NCBI RefSeq assembly: GCF_017427765.1
Contig: NZ_JAFRSC010000020.1
Span: forward strand, 62,001 to 126,000
Source: Methanobrevibacter sp.
Lineage (GTDB): Archaea; Methanobacteriota; Methanobacteria; Methanobacteriales; Methanobacteriaceae
DNA: 64,000 nt
Reading direction: 5' to 3'
Position numbers and translations under genes: made by a program. Under the pieces are notes generated by a model. The model was not told the DNA's origin, did no database searches, and saw nothing but the letters and a program-made list of their open reading frames with translations. Below, piece by piece: positions 27,298-37,342 of this stretch (its first letter is position 1; each line of letters starts with the position of its first letter).

Positions 27298-28549
27298 CTA
27301 TATATGTTTTTTCATTAGAAGTTTATGGACTCTTTCAAAAACTTTGTTGATTTTCAAATTCTTTTTTCGATTGTCGTTCCAAATTAGATCTCTGCGATAT
27401 ATTCGTTTTAAAACTCCTCGTTTGGTCTTGAATGTTCGTTTTCTGGATTTTGGCATTGTTTTTTGGAAAGCATTTTCAATTTTGTTACTTGTCTTTTCAA
27501 TTCCTTTGTCTTTTAAGTAATAAATGAAGATTTTATATCTTGGAGAGATTGATTTTCTAATTATTTCATAAATTGCGAGATGAAATTCATCTTTACGAAA
27601 AATTAAAGATTGTAATTCTTTTTCAGCTTCATCATAATCATTTAAATCAAATAAATCTTTTATCATTTTTAATTGTTGGTGATATTCTTCGAATTCTTCC
27701 TCAGAAAGATGAAATTTGTCTTTAAAAACTTTTAATTGTTTATTTAAACTTTTTTTAGCATGAAAAATACATAATTGATGTTTAAAACCCATTTTGTGAT
27801 GATTTGAGGATATTTACTATCTAAATCTGTTGTGATTGCTTTTTTATTTTTATTTGCCGTTGATTCTTTTAAAAACTTTTCGACAGTTGTTTCATCTTCT
27901 GTATCGTAAATTGCATCAGCTACAATACAATTGAAAACTGAATCCAATAGTGTATGACGATATTTCCATTCTCCATTGATTTTTAACCATCCACATCAAA
28001 GACATAATATCCCGAACAACAACTTAAATCAAATTCTAAAATGTTTTCATTAACAAAAAGCCAATTTTCAATCGTTTGATGAGAACAGCGATTCCAAAAA
28101 ATTTTTTAAAAGATTTACAAACATTTTTCAAACTTCCCAAATAATCTGAAATTAAATGTTCAGATTCACTTTTTAATTCATTCATAAAATTGCTGTTTTT
28201 ATCAACAAGACTTATTAAATCCGTTTGAAAGGTTTTATCACAATGTTTACAAATATAACGCTGAACCTTAACCTTAGTTACCTATTTCTTTAAATACCAA
28301 TGTTCTTTTTGTAAAACCATATTTAACCACATGACGAGTTCCACAATATGGACATCGAGCTAAACTCATTTTAAAATAAGGAACATCCTTCTTAAAACTT
28401 AAATCAGAAGATTTCAGAACTTTTTGGCAGGATTTAAAAATCTTCACAAAACGAGGATCTGAAAGGACAAATCCATCATCAAAATCACAAAATATATATT
28501 GTTTAACATCTAAAATACTATTTGGAGCATATGTTTTTTGATTTGGCAT
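27298..28549 (-). pseudogene. Decayed zinc-ribbon DDE transposase
   Basis: Three pieces in different frames form one broken transposase. The first piece (28549-28274) contains CPYCGTRHVVKYGFT; in another frame, 28273-28080 continues with VQRYICKHCDKTFQTD, giving a four-Cys zinc ribbon typical of transposase N-termini. The catalytic part follows in 27947-27744 (ITTDLDSKYP) and 27792-27298 (LCIFHAKKSL, and a basic C-terminus with KTKRG). At least three frameshifts or gaps separate the pieces, so no active enzyme is made. The family is not certain; it is unrelated to the ISM1-like element. Confidence 0.85.
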
Positions 28550-28664
28550 GATAAAAACTTTTACTCCAACTCTTTATTAAATTTAACTATTTTTAAACTG
28601 AATTAAAAATTCAGAGCTAACTTTCATCAGAAAAATTCAAATCAACAAAGTTTTTGAAAGAGTC
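27328..28664. repeat. 27-bp perfect inverted repeat bounding the decayed insertion sequence
   Basis: The 27 bases at 27328-27354 (starting GGACTCTTTC) occur as an exact reverse complement at 28638-28664 (ending GAAAGAGTCC). They enclose about 1.34 kb holding the broken transposase and are presumably its terminal repeats. The left copy overlaps the last coding part of the transposase. No target duplication is seen outside them. Confidence 0.8.
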
Positions 28665-28743
28665 CCCAAAAGAACCAAATGCTTTTTATAATAACAAAAT
28701 TATAAATATAATCATAATAATTTACTCAATTAGGAATTTTTTC

Positions 28744-30027
28744 ATGATTAAAGAATTTTCTACTTTCGGATCTTGTGCTTCAAGAGGCATATTTAATAGT
28801 ACAATTAACAATAACTATAAAAAATACTTTCATATTAATTATTCAGTGGAAGCTTCTTCTTTAATTAGTTTGATGTCTAAACCAGTATTAAATAAAGAAA
28901 ATCTCATAGATACAAATAATCAATATTTCAATACTTGCGTTACTGATGATATAACAAAAAAATTTATTAAATTCTTAAAAGAAGATAAAATAGATTATCT
29001 TGTTTTAGATACTTATTTTGATGTGATTTGTTCTGTGATAAACATTGATAAAAATCAATTTATTACAAATACTTCTAGTTTGAGAAAAACAACCTTTTAT
29101 CAAGAGTTATTAGAATATCCTGAAATAAACATTACAAATAATTTTGATGAATTTTTTCAGTTATATACTAAATATTGCAATAAATTTTTTAAATTTATAA
29201 AAAATAATTGTAATAATTTAAAAATAATTCTTAACTGTTCTAGGTCAGTTTATAAATATTCAAATAATGGAAAAATTTTTGAAAATCCAAACTTTAAAAA
29301 ATTTTCATATGTAAATGATTATAGAAATAGTTTAGATGAATATATATTGAATAATTTTGATGTTGAATTACTTCCATTTAATAATAATACATTATATGAT
29401 GAAAATTATATATTTGGAGCCCATCACACTCATTATGAATCGAAATATTTTCATGAAAAAACTGAACAATTAAATGATATAATTCGTAGAAATGAGATTC
29501 TTAAGTGGGATGATAAACTTAATAAAGATTATAGAAAAAATTTGCGAAAATATATTACTTTAGATTGGAAGAATACTAAATTAAAAAATAACCAATTTAA
29601 TACCAAATTTCCAGAAACTTTTTATAAATATATTACCGCACGAATTGACATTAAAAATGAAGGATCACCTGATAATTATATAAAAATATTAAAAAATTCA
29701 GATGTAGAATCTGATATTATGCATCCTAACTGGTATAAAAATGAACTGGGTATTGGGACCCAAATACATAGTAGAAAAGGAACAATTAATCTTAAAATCA
29801 AATGCATCAATGAAGGAACCTTAAAAGTTATTTTAAGAGGGATTGATGTTAAAAATGAAAATAATGAACGAATCCCCATTTATATTAATTATACTGATTT
29901 TAATGTAAATAAAATGAACATAATAAAAAAAACTGTTACCTCATCTCATGATAATCCAATTATCTTTAAAAAAAATGTGAAAAACTCAGAAATTTTAGAT
30001 ATTTTTGTTAGATGGATTCCGTTTTAA
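28744..30027 (+). CDS. DUF6270-type protein with shared C-terminal module
   Basis: The 427-residue protein begins MIKEFSTFGSCASRGIF, and this Gly-Ser-Cys-x-Ser-Arg start is what I associate with DUF6270, an SGNH-hydrolase-like family found in capsule and glycan clusters. HHTHYESKYFHEK near residue 225 could hold the catalytic His. Residues about 295-427 are a beta-rich module shared with the next two genes (key pattern: W..., G.G, KG.INLKIKC, LRGID, IPI.INYT, HDNP, EILDIFVRW). I prefer the ATG at 28744; the extra 30 upstream codons derive from the terminal repeat of the decayed insertion sequence. Function: possibly glycan modification; uncertain. Confidence 0.72.
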   Translation: MIKEFSTFGSCASRGIFNSTINNNYKKYFHINYSVEASSLISLMSKPVLNKENLIDTNNQYFNTCVTDDITKKFIKFLKEDKIDYLVLDTYFDVICSVINIDKNQFITNTSSLRKTTFYQELLEYPEINITNNFDEFFQLYTKYCNKFFKFIKNNCNNLKIILNCSRSVYKYSNNGKIFENPNFKKFSYVNDYRNSLDEYILNNFDVELLPFNNNTLYDENYIFGAHHTHYESKYFHEKTEQLNDIIRRNEILKWDDKLNKDYRKNLRKYITLDWKNTKLKNNQFNTKFPETFYKYITARIDIKNEGSPDNYIKILKNSDVESDIMHPNWYKNELGIGTQIHSRKGTINLKIKCINEGTLKVILRGIDVKNENNERIPIYINYTDFNVNKMNIIKKTVTSSHDNPIIFKKNVKNSEILDIFVRWIPF

Positions 30028-30230
30028 AATTTCATTTAATTTAAATTAATTTAATAGTAAAACTCCATATATTTTTTAATTTTATAGATTTTTTATTATT
30101 ATAATCAGTTCTTTAAAAATGAAAATCACATTTAAAAAAAAAAAGCATAGCATTAATTATATACTAATGAATACATATTTAATAATAATCTTAAAATATT
30201 AATTTTTATATTATTAACGAGGGAAATAAA

Positions 30231-32408
30231 ATGTCTGAATTTGAAGATATGTATGGCGATGAATTTTTTGTAATTGATTCTAATAATCTAAATTTAGTTA
30301 ATCAGAGGTTTTATGGATATGCCATTCAAGAAAATGGAATTATTCAAGAAGAAGATTTAATAGACACTAATAATATTGGATTAAATGGTGCATATATCCA
30401 AGTTAATGTCAGCAATGAAAAAATAGTTATTAATCAGGATTTTATGGGAACTTACGGATTATATTTATATAAATATCAGAACTATTTTGCTATTTCAAAT
30501 TCATTTATTAAATTAGTTGAACATCTAAAAGACAGGCATTTTATATCATTTAATAAAAATTATGCAGATGCATTCCTATTTGCAGATTTATGTTCTTTTT
30601 CATATAATGAAACATTAATTAATGAAATTTGCATGTTGCCAAGAAATTGTAGAGTTATAATTGATAAAACTAATTGTCAAATAATATTAAAAGAAATTGA
30701 TTACAAAGAGAGTTCAATATCACTTGATTCAGAAGAAGGTATGGAAATACTAGATAACTGGTATAATAAATGGGTGAAAATTTTTAGAACATTGAAATCT
30801 AAAACAAATAATATTATTGTTGAGTTGAGTGGAGGATTTGATAGTCGAATTGTGGCATCTCTGTGGATAACTGCAGGAATTGATTTGAATAAAGTTTTTG
30901 TTAGAAGTTATAATGCTAAAAAACATACTTTTGAACAGGATTATGCCATAGCATCACAAATTGCTGATGAATTTGAATTTAAATTGAATAAAGATATTAT
31001 TAAATCAAATAAAATATTATTTCATGAACTTGAAACTCCTTTAAATTTATCATTTTACTTGAAATTTGGATTCCATAAAGAAATGCATTTTACATATCGT
31101 AGATTAACTGAACCAGTTTATATAGTAACTGGAAGTGGCGGTGAAAGTATTCGATGGTATTATAATAAAACACCTATAGAATATTCCCAATATATCACCA
31201 ACCGCATAAAGCATTTTGATGAAAATTTAAGTTTAGTTAGTGAAGATGTAATAAATTCTGGATTAAAAGCAGTTAAAAATAAATTTAAAATTGATGAAAA
31301 AAACTTAAGAGAAATACCTGAAAGAATGTACAAAGAAATACGATGTAGACACCATTTTGGAAAAGCAATGGTCGAATCATATTTTTTCAATGAATTTACA
31401 TTAACCCCATTAATAGATTCCGAATTATATAAATTAAAATTAAAAACCAATGAATGTGATGATAGAAATTTATTAATGGCACTAATTTACACTAGATACT
31501 GTCCAAAATTATTAAACTTCAATTTTGAAGGAAATCGTGAAATTGATATTGATACACTAAAATATGCTAAAAAATTAAATGAAAAATATCCTTTAAAAAT
31601 TACTTCAAAAAAGATAATTTCTGGACCAGATATTGATAATTTCTGTGAATCCCCAAATAATAATAAAGATTATGTGAAATATAATGAAGTTGATGAATTT
31701 TTAACTACAATTTTTAGTTCAAAATCATTTGAATTAGAATTTGAAAAATATTACTCACCTAAAATATATCAAAAAATATTAGATGTAATAAAAAATGATA
31801 ATCGCTACCCTTTAAAACATGCTTATGCTGCAATATCCATACTAAAAATAATTCATGACACGCAATATAAAATAATTAACAATGAGAGTTTAAAAAAATG
31901 GCTTAAAAGTTTTTTAACTGGACAACCCTATGAAATTGAAGAAGATACTATCAATTCAAAGATAATGGGATTATTATTAAAATATACTACTTCAAGAATT
32001 GATTTACTTAATATTGGTTCAAAAGAAAATAGTGTAGAAATAATTGAATATGATGATCCTAATTTAATAAAATCTTACCCCAAATGGTTTGAATCTGATG
32101 AAGGTAAAGGAGCATGTATTCAAAGTTTTAAAGGAGTATTAAACCTAAAAATTTCATGCATAAAAGACGGTAAATTAAGAATAAGATTAAGGGGTTCGGA
32201 TATTCGTGATAAAAATGGAAATAGATTCCCTGTTTTTATAGATTATACTAAATTAAGAATAAATGGTAAAAATTTTATCGAAAATAATGTACTTACAACA
32301 CATGACAATTGTTTAGATTTCTATGTGGATGTTAAAGACAAGGAAATTCTAAATATCTACTGTGAATGGTTACCTTTTAATAGTTCAAGTAGTTATGAAA
32401 AAACATAA
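30231..32408 (+). CDS. Asparagine-synthase-like protein with shared C-terminal module
   Basis: A 725-residue protein. Residues about 1-110 resemble the glutamine amidotransferase half of AsnB, but there is no Cys at position 2 (the protein begins MSEF), so it cannot use glutamine in the usual way. Residues 200-206 (SGGFDSR) form the ATP pyrophosphatase loop of the synthase half, so an adenylation step on a carboxylate is likely intact. Residues about 583-718 are the module also found in the genes at 28744 and 32459. Such proteins in surface-glycan clusters are thought to amidate acidic sugars. Start after GAGGGAAAT. Confidence 0.82.
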   Translation: MSEFEDMYGDEFFVIDSNNLNLVNQRFYGYAIQENGIIQEEDLIDTNNIGLNGAYIQVNVSNEKIVINQDFMGTYGLYLYKYQNYFAISNSFIKLVEHLKDRHFISFNKNYADAFLFADLCSFSYNETLINEICMLPRNCRVIIDKTNCQIILKEIDYKESSISLDSEEGMEILDNWYNKWVKIFRTLKSKTNNIIVELSGGFDSRIVASLWITAGIDLNKVFVRSYNAKKHTFEQDYAIASQIADEFEFKLNKDIIKSNKILFHELETPLNLSFYLKFGFHKEMHFTYRRLTEPVYIVTGSGGESIRWYYNKTPIEYSQYITNRIKHFDENLSLVSEDVINSGLKAVKNKFKIDEKNLREIPERMYKEIRCRHHFGKAMVESYFFNEFTLTPLIDSELYKLKLKTNECDDRNLLMALIYTRYCPKLLNFNFEGNREIDIDTLKYAKKLNEKYPLKITSKKIISGPDIDNFCESPNNNKDYVKYNEVDEFLTTIFSSKSFELEFEKYYSPKIYQKILDVIKNDNRYPLKHAYAAISILKIIHDTQYKIINNESLKKWLKSFLTGQPYEIEEDTINSKIMGLLLKYTTSRIDLLNIGSKENSVEIIEYDDPNLIKSYPKWFESDEGKGACIQSFKGVLNLKISCIKDGKLRIRLRGSDIRDKNGNRFPVFIDYTKLRINGKNFIENNVLTTHDNCLDFYVDVKDKEILNIYCEWLPFNSSSSYEKT

Positions 32409-32458
32409 CTCTATGAAAATATAAACATTATTCAATTTTTTATTAAAGAGGTAAAAAA

Positions 32459-35356
32459 ATGGTAAAAATTTCAATCATTATGCCTGTGTACAATGATGAA
32501 ACAAAACTAGAAAACTCAATAGGGAGTGTGATAAATCAAACTTTAAACGAATTAGAATTAATTTGTGTTGATGATGGATCTACAGATAATTCTCTAAATA
32601 TTTTACACAGTTTTGCTGAAGAGGACAATCGTATTAGAATATTCTCTCAAAAAAATCAAGGTGCAGGTAAAGCCAGAAATAAAGGTTTGAAAGAAGCAAA
32701 TGGAGAATATATTGCTTTTTTAGACTCTGACGATTATATCGTTGATAATAATGCTTTAAATATATTATATAGTGAAGCTAGTACCAGAAACATGATTATG
32801 GCTTCTGGAAGCATGCAGTTTGTTTCAGAAAAAGGCATTAATACTACATTCAAATGTTTTAAAGAAATTGAAAAATTATCCTTAAAAAGTCCTAAAGATT
32901 ATTGTGTTCCATGGTATTTTTATAAAAATATATTTAAACGAGATTTTTTAATTAAACATAATATCAAATTTCCCGATTTGTTGAGAGGACAGGATCCCCT
33001 ATTTCTTTGTGAAGTTTTAACTAGAATTGATGAATTTTTGGAAGTTCCCGTAATGTATTATTCATATAATACTCCGACTGCGAATAAGCTTAATAATTCT
33101 GTCAAATATTACGATTATTTTGTCCATTTCTATGAAGTTTTTAAATTAATCTGCAATAAAAAATTTGATAAAATGGTTCACGAATACTCAAAAAGTTTAA
33201 TTAATTTGAAAGACAGGGATGTTCACGTTTATAATAAAAATGAATTAATAAACTTATTGGAAGTAATGGACAATATTGTTAAAGTATTCGTAAGTTATGG
33301 AGATAAAAATCTTACAAAAAATATCGTATCCTCTTTTAATGAAATGATTAATAAAATTTACATAAACAACTTAATGATTATAACTGATGAAGATAATAAT
33401 CATATTCCAGACGCCTACTCTAATACAATAACATTAATCGATAATCCTCTTATTCCAAAGGTATCTGTGGTTATTCCAGTTTATAATGTTGAAAAATATT
33501 TAAGGGAGTGTTTAGATTCGATAGTTAATCAGACATTAACTGACATTGAAATAATCTGCATAAATGACGGATCCACAGATAATTCATTAGAAATTGTTAA
33601 AGAGTATGCATTAAATGACTCTAGAATCAATATTTATCTACAAGAAAATCACGGATTGGCATTCACAAGAACTCAAGGAATAAAATATGCAACAGGAAAA
33701 TATATCTATTTCATGGATGGTGACGATATTCTTGATGAAACCGCTCTTGAGAAGACCTATGAAATCTGCGAAATGAATAACTTAGATATGCTCATTTTTA
33801 AATTAATTAATTTTGATGATGACACTAGAAAGCAATTTACTAGTAATTACTATGAAATGAATTTCTTGAAAAATATGGATGGCAAAATATTTAACTACAC
33901 TGACATTGGAGAAAATCTTCTTCAGATGGCAGTTTCAGCTCCTGGAAAATTATTTAGGCATGATTTAATCCATAATTTGGAATTTCCCTCAGGATTAATA
34001 TTTGAAGATAATCCTTTTTTCATTGAAGCAATGTTTAAATCCAAAAGAGTTTCCTTTTGGGACAAACATTTATATTATAGAAGAATTAGATTAGGCTCCA
34101 TTACCACAACTGCTGAAAATAGAAATTTTTCAGATACATTAAAAATTGCCAATAAAATCATTGATATAACAAAAAAATACGGAGAGTATGATGCTTATCT
34201 AAAAGTAATCCTCGATAAAAAATTGAGAAGTGCATATGGAAGATTCCAAAAAGTAAATATAAAATACAAACAAGATTTCTTCAATGAAATGAAATCCGAT
34301 TTTATTAATCGAAAAATAGAATTTGAAAGAGTTTTGATGGATTTAATTCCTGAAACACGTTGTATATATGAATTAGCATTAAATTGTGATACCTATAAAG
34401 AATATCAACTTTCTATAGATTTATTTAACTCACAATTAAAATTAAGTGAATTTGAAAGTAATATGGGCGATTCACATTTATATCAAACTGCCCGTCTTGA
34501 TTTAAAGAATACTGGGAATGAAACTAATTCATTTGAAATTATTGAAAATTCCGATACCCACTCTAAAATCAATTGGCCTAAATGGATGGAAAATGATAAA
34601 GGGAAAGGAGCTGTAATTGAAAGTAAGAAGGGAAATCTTGATTTGAAACTAAAAATGGTTAATGAGGGAGAATTTGAATTATTCCTACGAGGCATTGATT
34701 CTAGAGATAAAAATAAAAAAAGGCGCAAAATATTAATTGATTACACAACACTAACCATTAATGATAAAGAATATATTGAAGGCCATGAATTTGCTTGGCA
34801 TGATGAACCATTTATTTTAAAGAAATCTGTGAAAAATTCTGAAATTTTGAACATACACATTGAATGGACCGTGAAATGTAATCTAGAATCTTATGTTCAA
34901 CTAGGTGCTTCATTTAATAAAAAATATGAAATAGATAAAGACAAAAAGTCTTCAGAAGTTCAAAGCATCATGAATAAAAATAAAACTTTAGAAAACAACC
35001 TAACCAAATTACAAACTGAAAACACAGAATTAACCACAAAATACAACACAACATGCAACGAAAACAAAAACCTAGAAAACAACCTAACCAAATTACAAAC
35101 TGAAAACACAGAATTAACCACAAAATACAACACAACATGCAACGAAAACAAAAAGCTAGAAAACAACCTAACCAAATTACAAACTGAAAACACAGAATTA
35201 ACCACAAAATACAACACAGTATGTGCTGAAAACAAGAACCTAATTCTTAAAATAGATCATATGAAAAATAAAAATAAAAGCATGGCTCTTAAAATAGATT
35301 ACATAGAAAATAAAAAAAATAAAGGTGTATTAAATAGATTTAAATCTAAAAAATAA
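32459..35356 (+). CDS. Double family 2 glycosyltransferase with shared module and coiled coil
   Basis: A 965-residue, four-part protein. Glycosyltransferase domain 1 (from residue 3) has ISIIMPVYND, VDDGSTDNS and FLDSDDY. Domain 2 (from about residue 338) has VSVVIPVYNVE, INDGSTDNS and FMDGDDI, where Gly replaces the more usual Ser. Residues about 674-805 are the module shared with the two upstream genes. The tail is a coiled coil made of three nearly identical 28-residue units (84 bp each, 34988-35239) followed by a basic end. Two active-looking GT-A sites suggest a polymerase making a repeating glycan, with the coiled coil acting as a spacer or tether. Start after GAGGTAAA. Confidence 0.9.
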   Translation: MVKISIIMPVYNDETKLENSIGSVINQTLNELELICVDDGSTDNSLNILHSFAEEDNRIRIFSQKNQGAGKARNKGLKEANGEYIAFLDSDDYIVDNNALNILYSEASTRNMIMASGSMQFVSEKGINTTFKCFKEIEKLSLKSPKDYCVPWYFYKNIFKRDFLIKHNIKFPDLLRGQDPLFLCEVLTRIDEFLEVPVMYYSYNTPTANKLNNSVKYYDYFVHFYEVFKLICNKKFDKMVHEYSKSLINLKDRDVHVYNKNELINLLEVMDNIVKVFVSYGDKNLTKNIVSSFNEMINKIYINNLMIITDEDNNHIPDAYSNTITLIDNPLIPKVSVVIPVYNVEKYLRECLDSIVNQTLTDIEIICINDGSTDNSLEIVKEYALNDSRINIYLQENHGLAFTRTQGIKYATGKYIYFMDGDDILDETALEKTYEICEMNNLDMLIFKLINFDDDTRKQFTSNYYEMNFLKNMDGKIFNYTDIGENLLQMAVSAPGKLFRHDLIHNLEFPSGLIFEDNPFFIEAMFKSKRVSFWDKHLYYRRIRLGSITTTAENRNFSDTLKIANKIIDITKKYGEYDAYLKVILDKKLRSAYGRFQKVNIKYKQDFFNEMKSDFINRKIEFERVLMDLIPETRCIYELALNCDTYKEYQLSIDLFNSQLKLSEFESNMGDSHLYQTARLDLKNTGNETNSFEIIENSDTHSKINWPKWMENDKGKGAVIESKKGNLDLKLKMVNEGEFELFLRGIDSRDKNKKRRKILIDYTTLTINDKEYIEGHEFAWHDEPFILKKSVKNSEILNIHIEWTVKCNLESYVQLGASFNKKYEIDKDKKSSEVQSIMNKNKTLENNLTKLQTENTELTTKYNTTCNENKNLENNLTKLQTENTELTTKYNTTCNENKKLENNLTKLQTENTELTTKYNTVCAENKNLILKIDHMKNKNKSMALKIDYIENKKNKGVLNRFKSKK
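34988..35239 (+). repeat. Three tandem 84-bp units coding a coiled coil
   Basis: Units begin at 34988, 35072 and 35156 and are almost identical in DNA. Each encodes 28 residues, LENNLTKLQTENTELTTKYN plus an 8-residue tail, which is exactly four heptads. The DNA identity points to recent duplication and likely length variation. Confidence 0.93.
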
Positions 35357-35484
35357 ATATTATACATCCCCAATAATTAGAAATGTTATTAATCAGGAAA
35401 ATATAATTAAATAGAAATAATAAAAAAATAATTAAAGGAATTAAAAATTCCAAAAAATATAAATCTGAAACTTATAAAAAAAAG

Positions 35485-35955
35485 TTAATTAAGTGAATTA
35501 ATTAATTCGAATGCAATACCATCACAATTAGGAGTATTTACCCAAGTATAAATAGTATAAACTTCTTTATTATAAACAAACCAATAATGCACCGCTTGAT
35601 TTTGATTGTTAATATATCTATAGACTAAAAAGTCATTAATTTTTAAAGTTGAATTTGATAGAGATTGCCCATTTTCTGTAGTATAATTAACATATTCTTC
35701 AATATAGGGGTTAGCAGATTTTCCACCACATTTCTTTATAAAGAACACATTAGATCCATTAGTTATGGCAAGATCAGCATTAGAATTATTCTCATCAATA
35801 TGATAACCTTCAGGCATATGAAACTTAGCAGCACCTACTTCAATAATTTCACTACTATTAGATCCACCAAAATCAAAAAATCCTTCTAAAGCAAAAAATC
35901 CTATGCTCAGTATAATTATGATGAGCAATATTGGAATGACAAATTTCTTGTTCAT
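35485..35955 (-). CDS. Small membrane-anchored extracellular protein
   Basis: A 156-residue protein with one N-terminal hydrophobic helix (residues 5-24, an uncleaved anchor or signal) and an outside domain of about 120 residues. The domain pattern (FHMPEGYHID, then AITNGSNVFFI, KINDFLVYRY, HYWFVYNKEVYTIYTW and a final INSLN) resembles the outer domain of the GT39-like protein at 56553, where IPNGFKV, VTDGKNNYTI, TNYFYEKNGKLYQIY occur in the same order. I know no function. GGGAGGT precedes the ATG by five bases. Upstream features are given at 35984-36026. Confidence 0.78.
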   Translation of the reverse strand: MNKKFVIPILLIIIILSIGFFALEGFFDFGGSNSSEIIEVGAAKFHMPEGYHIDENNSNADLAITNGSNVFFIKKCGGKSANPYIEEYVNYTTENGQSLSNSTLKINDFLVYRYINNQNQAVHYWFVYNKEVYTIYTWVNTPNCDGIAFELINSLN

Positions 35956-35983
35956 GAATTACCTCCCATATTAAAATTTAAGT

Positions 35984-36026
35984 AAACTATTATTTAATAG
36001 TTTATAAAAAATCACCTCCCCCCCCC
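35984..36026 (-). promoter_or_regulatory. G9 tract, perfect orphan Shine-Dalgarno and hairpin in the leader
   Basis: Reading the minus strand toward the gene at 35955: nine G residues (36018-36026) merge into GGAGGTGAT (36011-36019), a full match to the 16S anti-Shine-Dalgarno sequence, yet no start codon follows at the right distance. Next comes a hairpin (AAACTATT, 4-base loop, AATAGTTT; 35984-36003). The homopolymer could vary in length. Confidence 0.4.
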
Positions 36027-36215
36027 AAGATATAATGTAAAAAAAGCAGATTCAATAATAGAATTAATTTAAAACAAATTATTAAAACAAAACCGAATAA
36101 TTTTCTAAAAATAATTTAAGTTTTGAAAGAAAATATTAGTTTAAGTAAATTTATATTAATGTTTAATCAAATATTCAAATAAGAAAATTCTTTTAAAATA
36201 AATGAAGGTAATAAA

Positions 36216-37340
36216 ATGTCTAAAAAAAATAATGGCATAGATAATTTATTAGAAGAAATAGAAAATTTCACCAATGTGTTAAAAAATTTCGAGGAATATT
36301 TTAGTAATCCTGATTCAACCATCAATCAAAAATTAAAAGAACATAACGATAAAATTTATTCATTAGATAATGAATTAAATAATTCTAAAGAGATTACTAG
36401 TAAAAATTATGAATATTTATTATTATCCCTTGAATCTTATGAAGATAAATTAAAACAAATTCAAAATAAAAACAATGAAAAATATTTTGAATTAATTTCA
36501 ATCCTAAAAAATGAAAATCTCAATAAAATTACAGATTTAAGTGAAGAACTTGGAAAAACAAAAAACGAATTATGTCAAAAAATTGATTTAATAAATTCAT
36601 TAAACGAAAAATTGAATTATATTGAAAACACAATCACAGAAGAAAAAGACACAGAAATCAACGAACTAAACAACGAAATAAACACAATCACAGAAGAAAA
36701 AGACACAGAAATCAACGAACTAAACAACGAAATAAACACAATCACAGAAGAAAAAGACACAGAAATCAACGAACTAAACAACCACATCAACAACCTAAAC
36801 AACGAAATAAACACAATCACAGAAGAAAAAGACACAGAAATCAACGAACTAAACAATGAAATAAACACAATCACAGAAGAAAAAGACACAGAAATCAACG
36901 AACTAAACAATATTATTACCAATTTATCTGAAAATGAAGAAAAATTATTAAAATCAATGGCAGAATCAGAAACAGCACTATATGTATTAAATGAAAAAAT
37001 TTCCACTAATGAAAAAATTATTTCTGAATTAACTTCATCAAATACCGAAAAAGATTCCGAGATTAATGAATTAAACGACACCCTCTCCACATCTGAAAAC
37101 ATTATTTCTGAACTAAAATCTGAAAATTCAGAAAAATCTGCCGAAATTAATAAATTAACTTCAGATTTATCCAAGAATCAATCAAAAAATAATTTTCTAA
37201 CCGAAGAAAATAAGATCTTTAAATTATCTTCTGATGAGAAAGATAATAACATCGAATCTTTAAAAGAAGAAATAAAAATCTTAAAATCAATTATTGAAGA
37301 AAAAGATTTGACCATAAATTCATTAAATAGGAGGGAATGA
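36216..37340 (+). CDS. Coiled-coil protein with tandem 18-residue units
   Basis: A 374-residue protein that is almost entirely predicted coiled coil, with no signal peptide, membrane segment or enzyme domain. Residues about 138-233 are five near-identical units of 18 residues (NTITEEKDTEINELNNEI), one of them extended by seven residues. It lies directly upstream of a second coiled-coil protein; its stop TGA (37338-37340) lies just before the ATG at 37343, so the two are translationally coupled. It is probably a scaffold or spacer for the glycan enzymes, since neighbouring glycosyltransferases carry the same kind of tail; this is inference. Confidence 0.8.
   Translation: MSKKNNGIDNLLEEIENFTNVLKNFEEYFSNPDSTINQKLKEHNDKIYSLDNELNNSKEITSKNYEYLLLSLESYEDKLKQIQNKNNEKYFELISILKNENLNKITDLSEELGKTKNELCQKIDLINSLNEKLNYIENTITEEKDTEINELNNEINTITEEKDTEINELNNEINTITEEKDTEINELNNHINNLNNEINTITEEKDTEINELNNEINTITEEKDTEINELNNIITNLSENEEKLLKSMAESETALYVLNEKISTNEKIISELTSSNTEKDSEINELNDTLSTSENIISELKSENSEKSAEINKLTSDLSKNQSKNNFLTEENKIFKLSSDEKDNNIESLKEEIKILKSIIEEKDLTINSLNRRE
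36627..36917 (+). repeat. Five tandem 54-bp units coding a coiled coil
   Basis: Units begin at 36627, 36681, 36735, 36810 and 36864. The third is longer by 21 bp, one extra heptad. DNA identity between units is nearly complete, much higher than needed to keep the protein pattern, so the array is young. Confidence 0.93.
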
Positions 37341-37342
37341 AT

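Noticed and set aside
28654..28743. First 30 codons of the longest frame at the DUF6270-type gene
   Set aside because: They come from the terminal repeat of a decayed insertion sequence and the following AT-rich spacer; the family motif begins right after the ATG at 28744.
34960..35235. Minus-strand 91- and 79-residue hydrophobic frames over the coiled-coil repeat
   Set aside because: They only mirror the tandem repeat of the plus-strand gene; the Cys/Phe/Leu-rich 'protein' is an artefact.
34988..35239. Regular repeats that might suggest a CRISPR array
   Set aside because: Units are contiguous with no variable spacers, stay in frame inside a coding region, and encode exact heptads.
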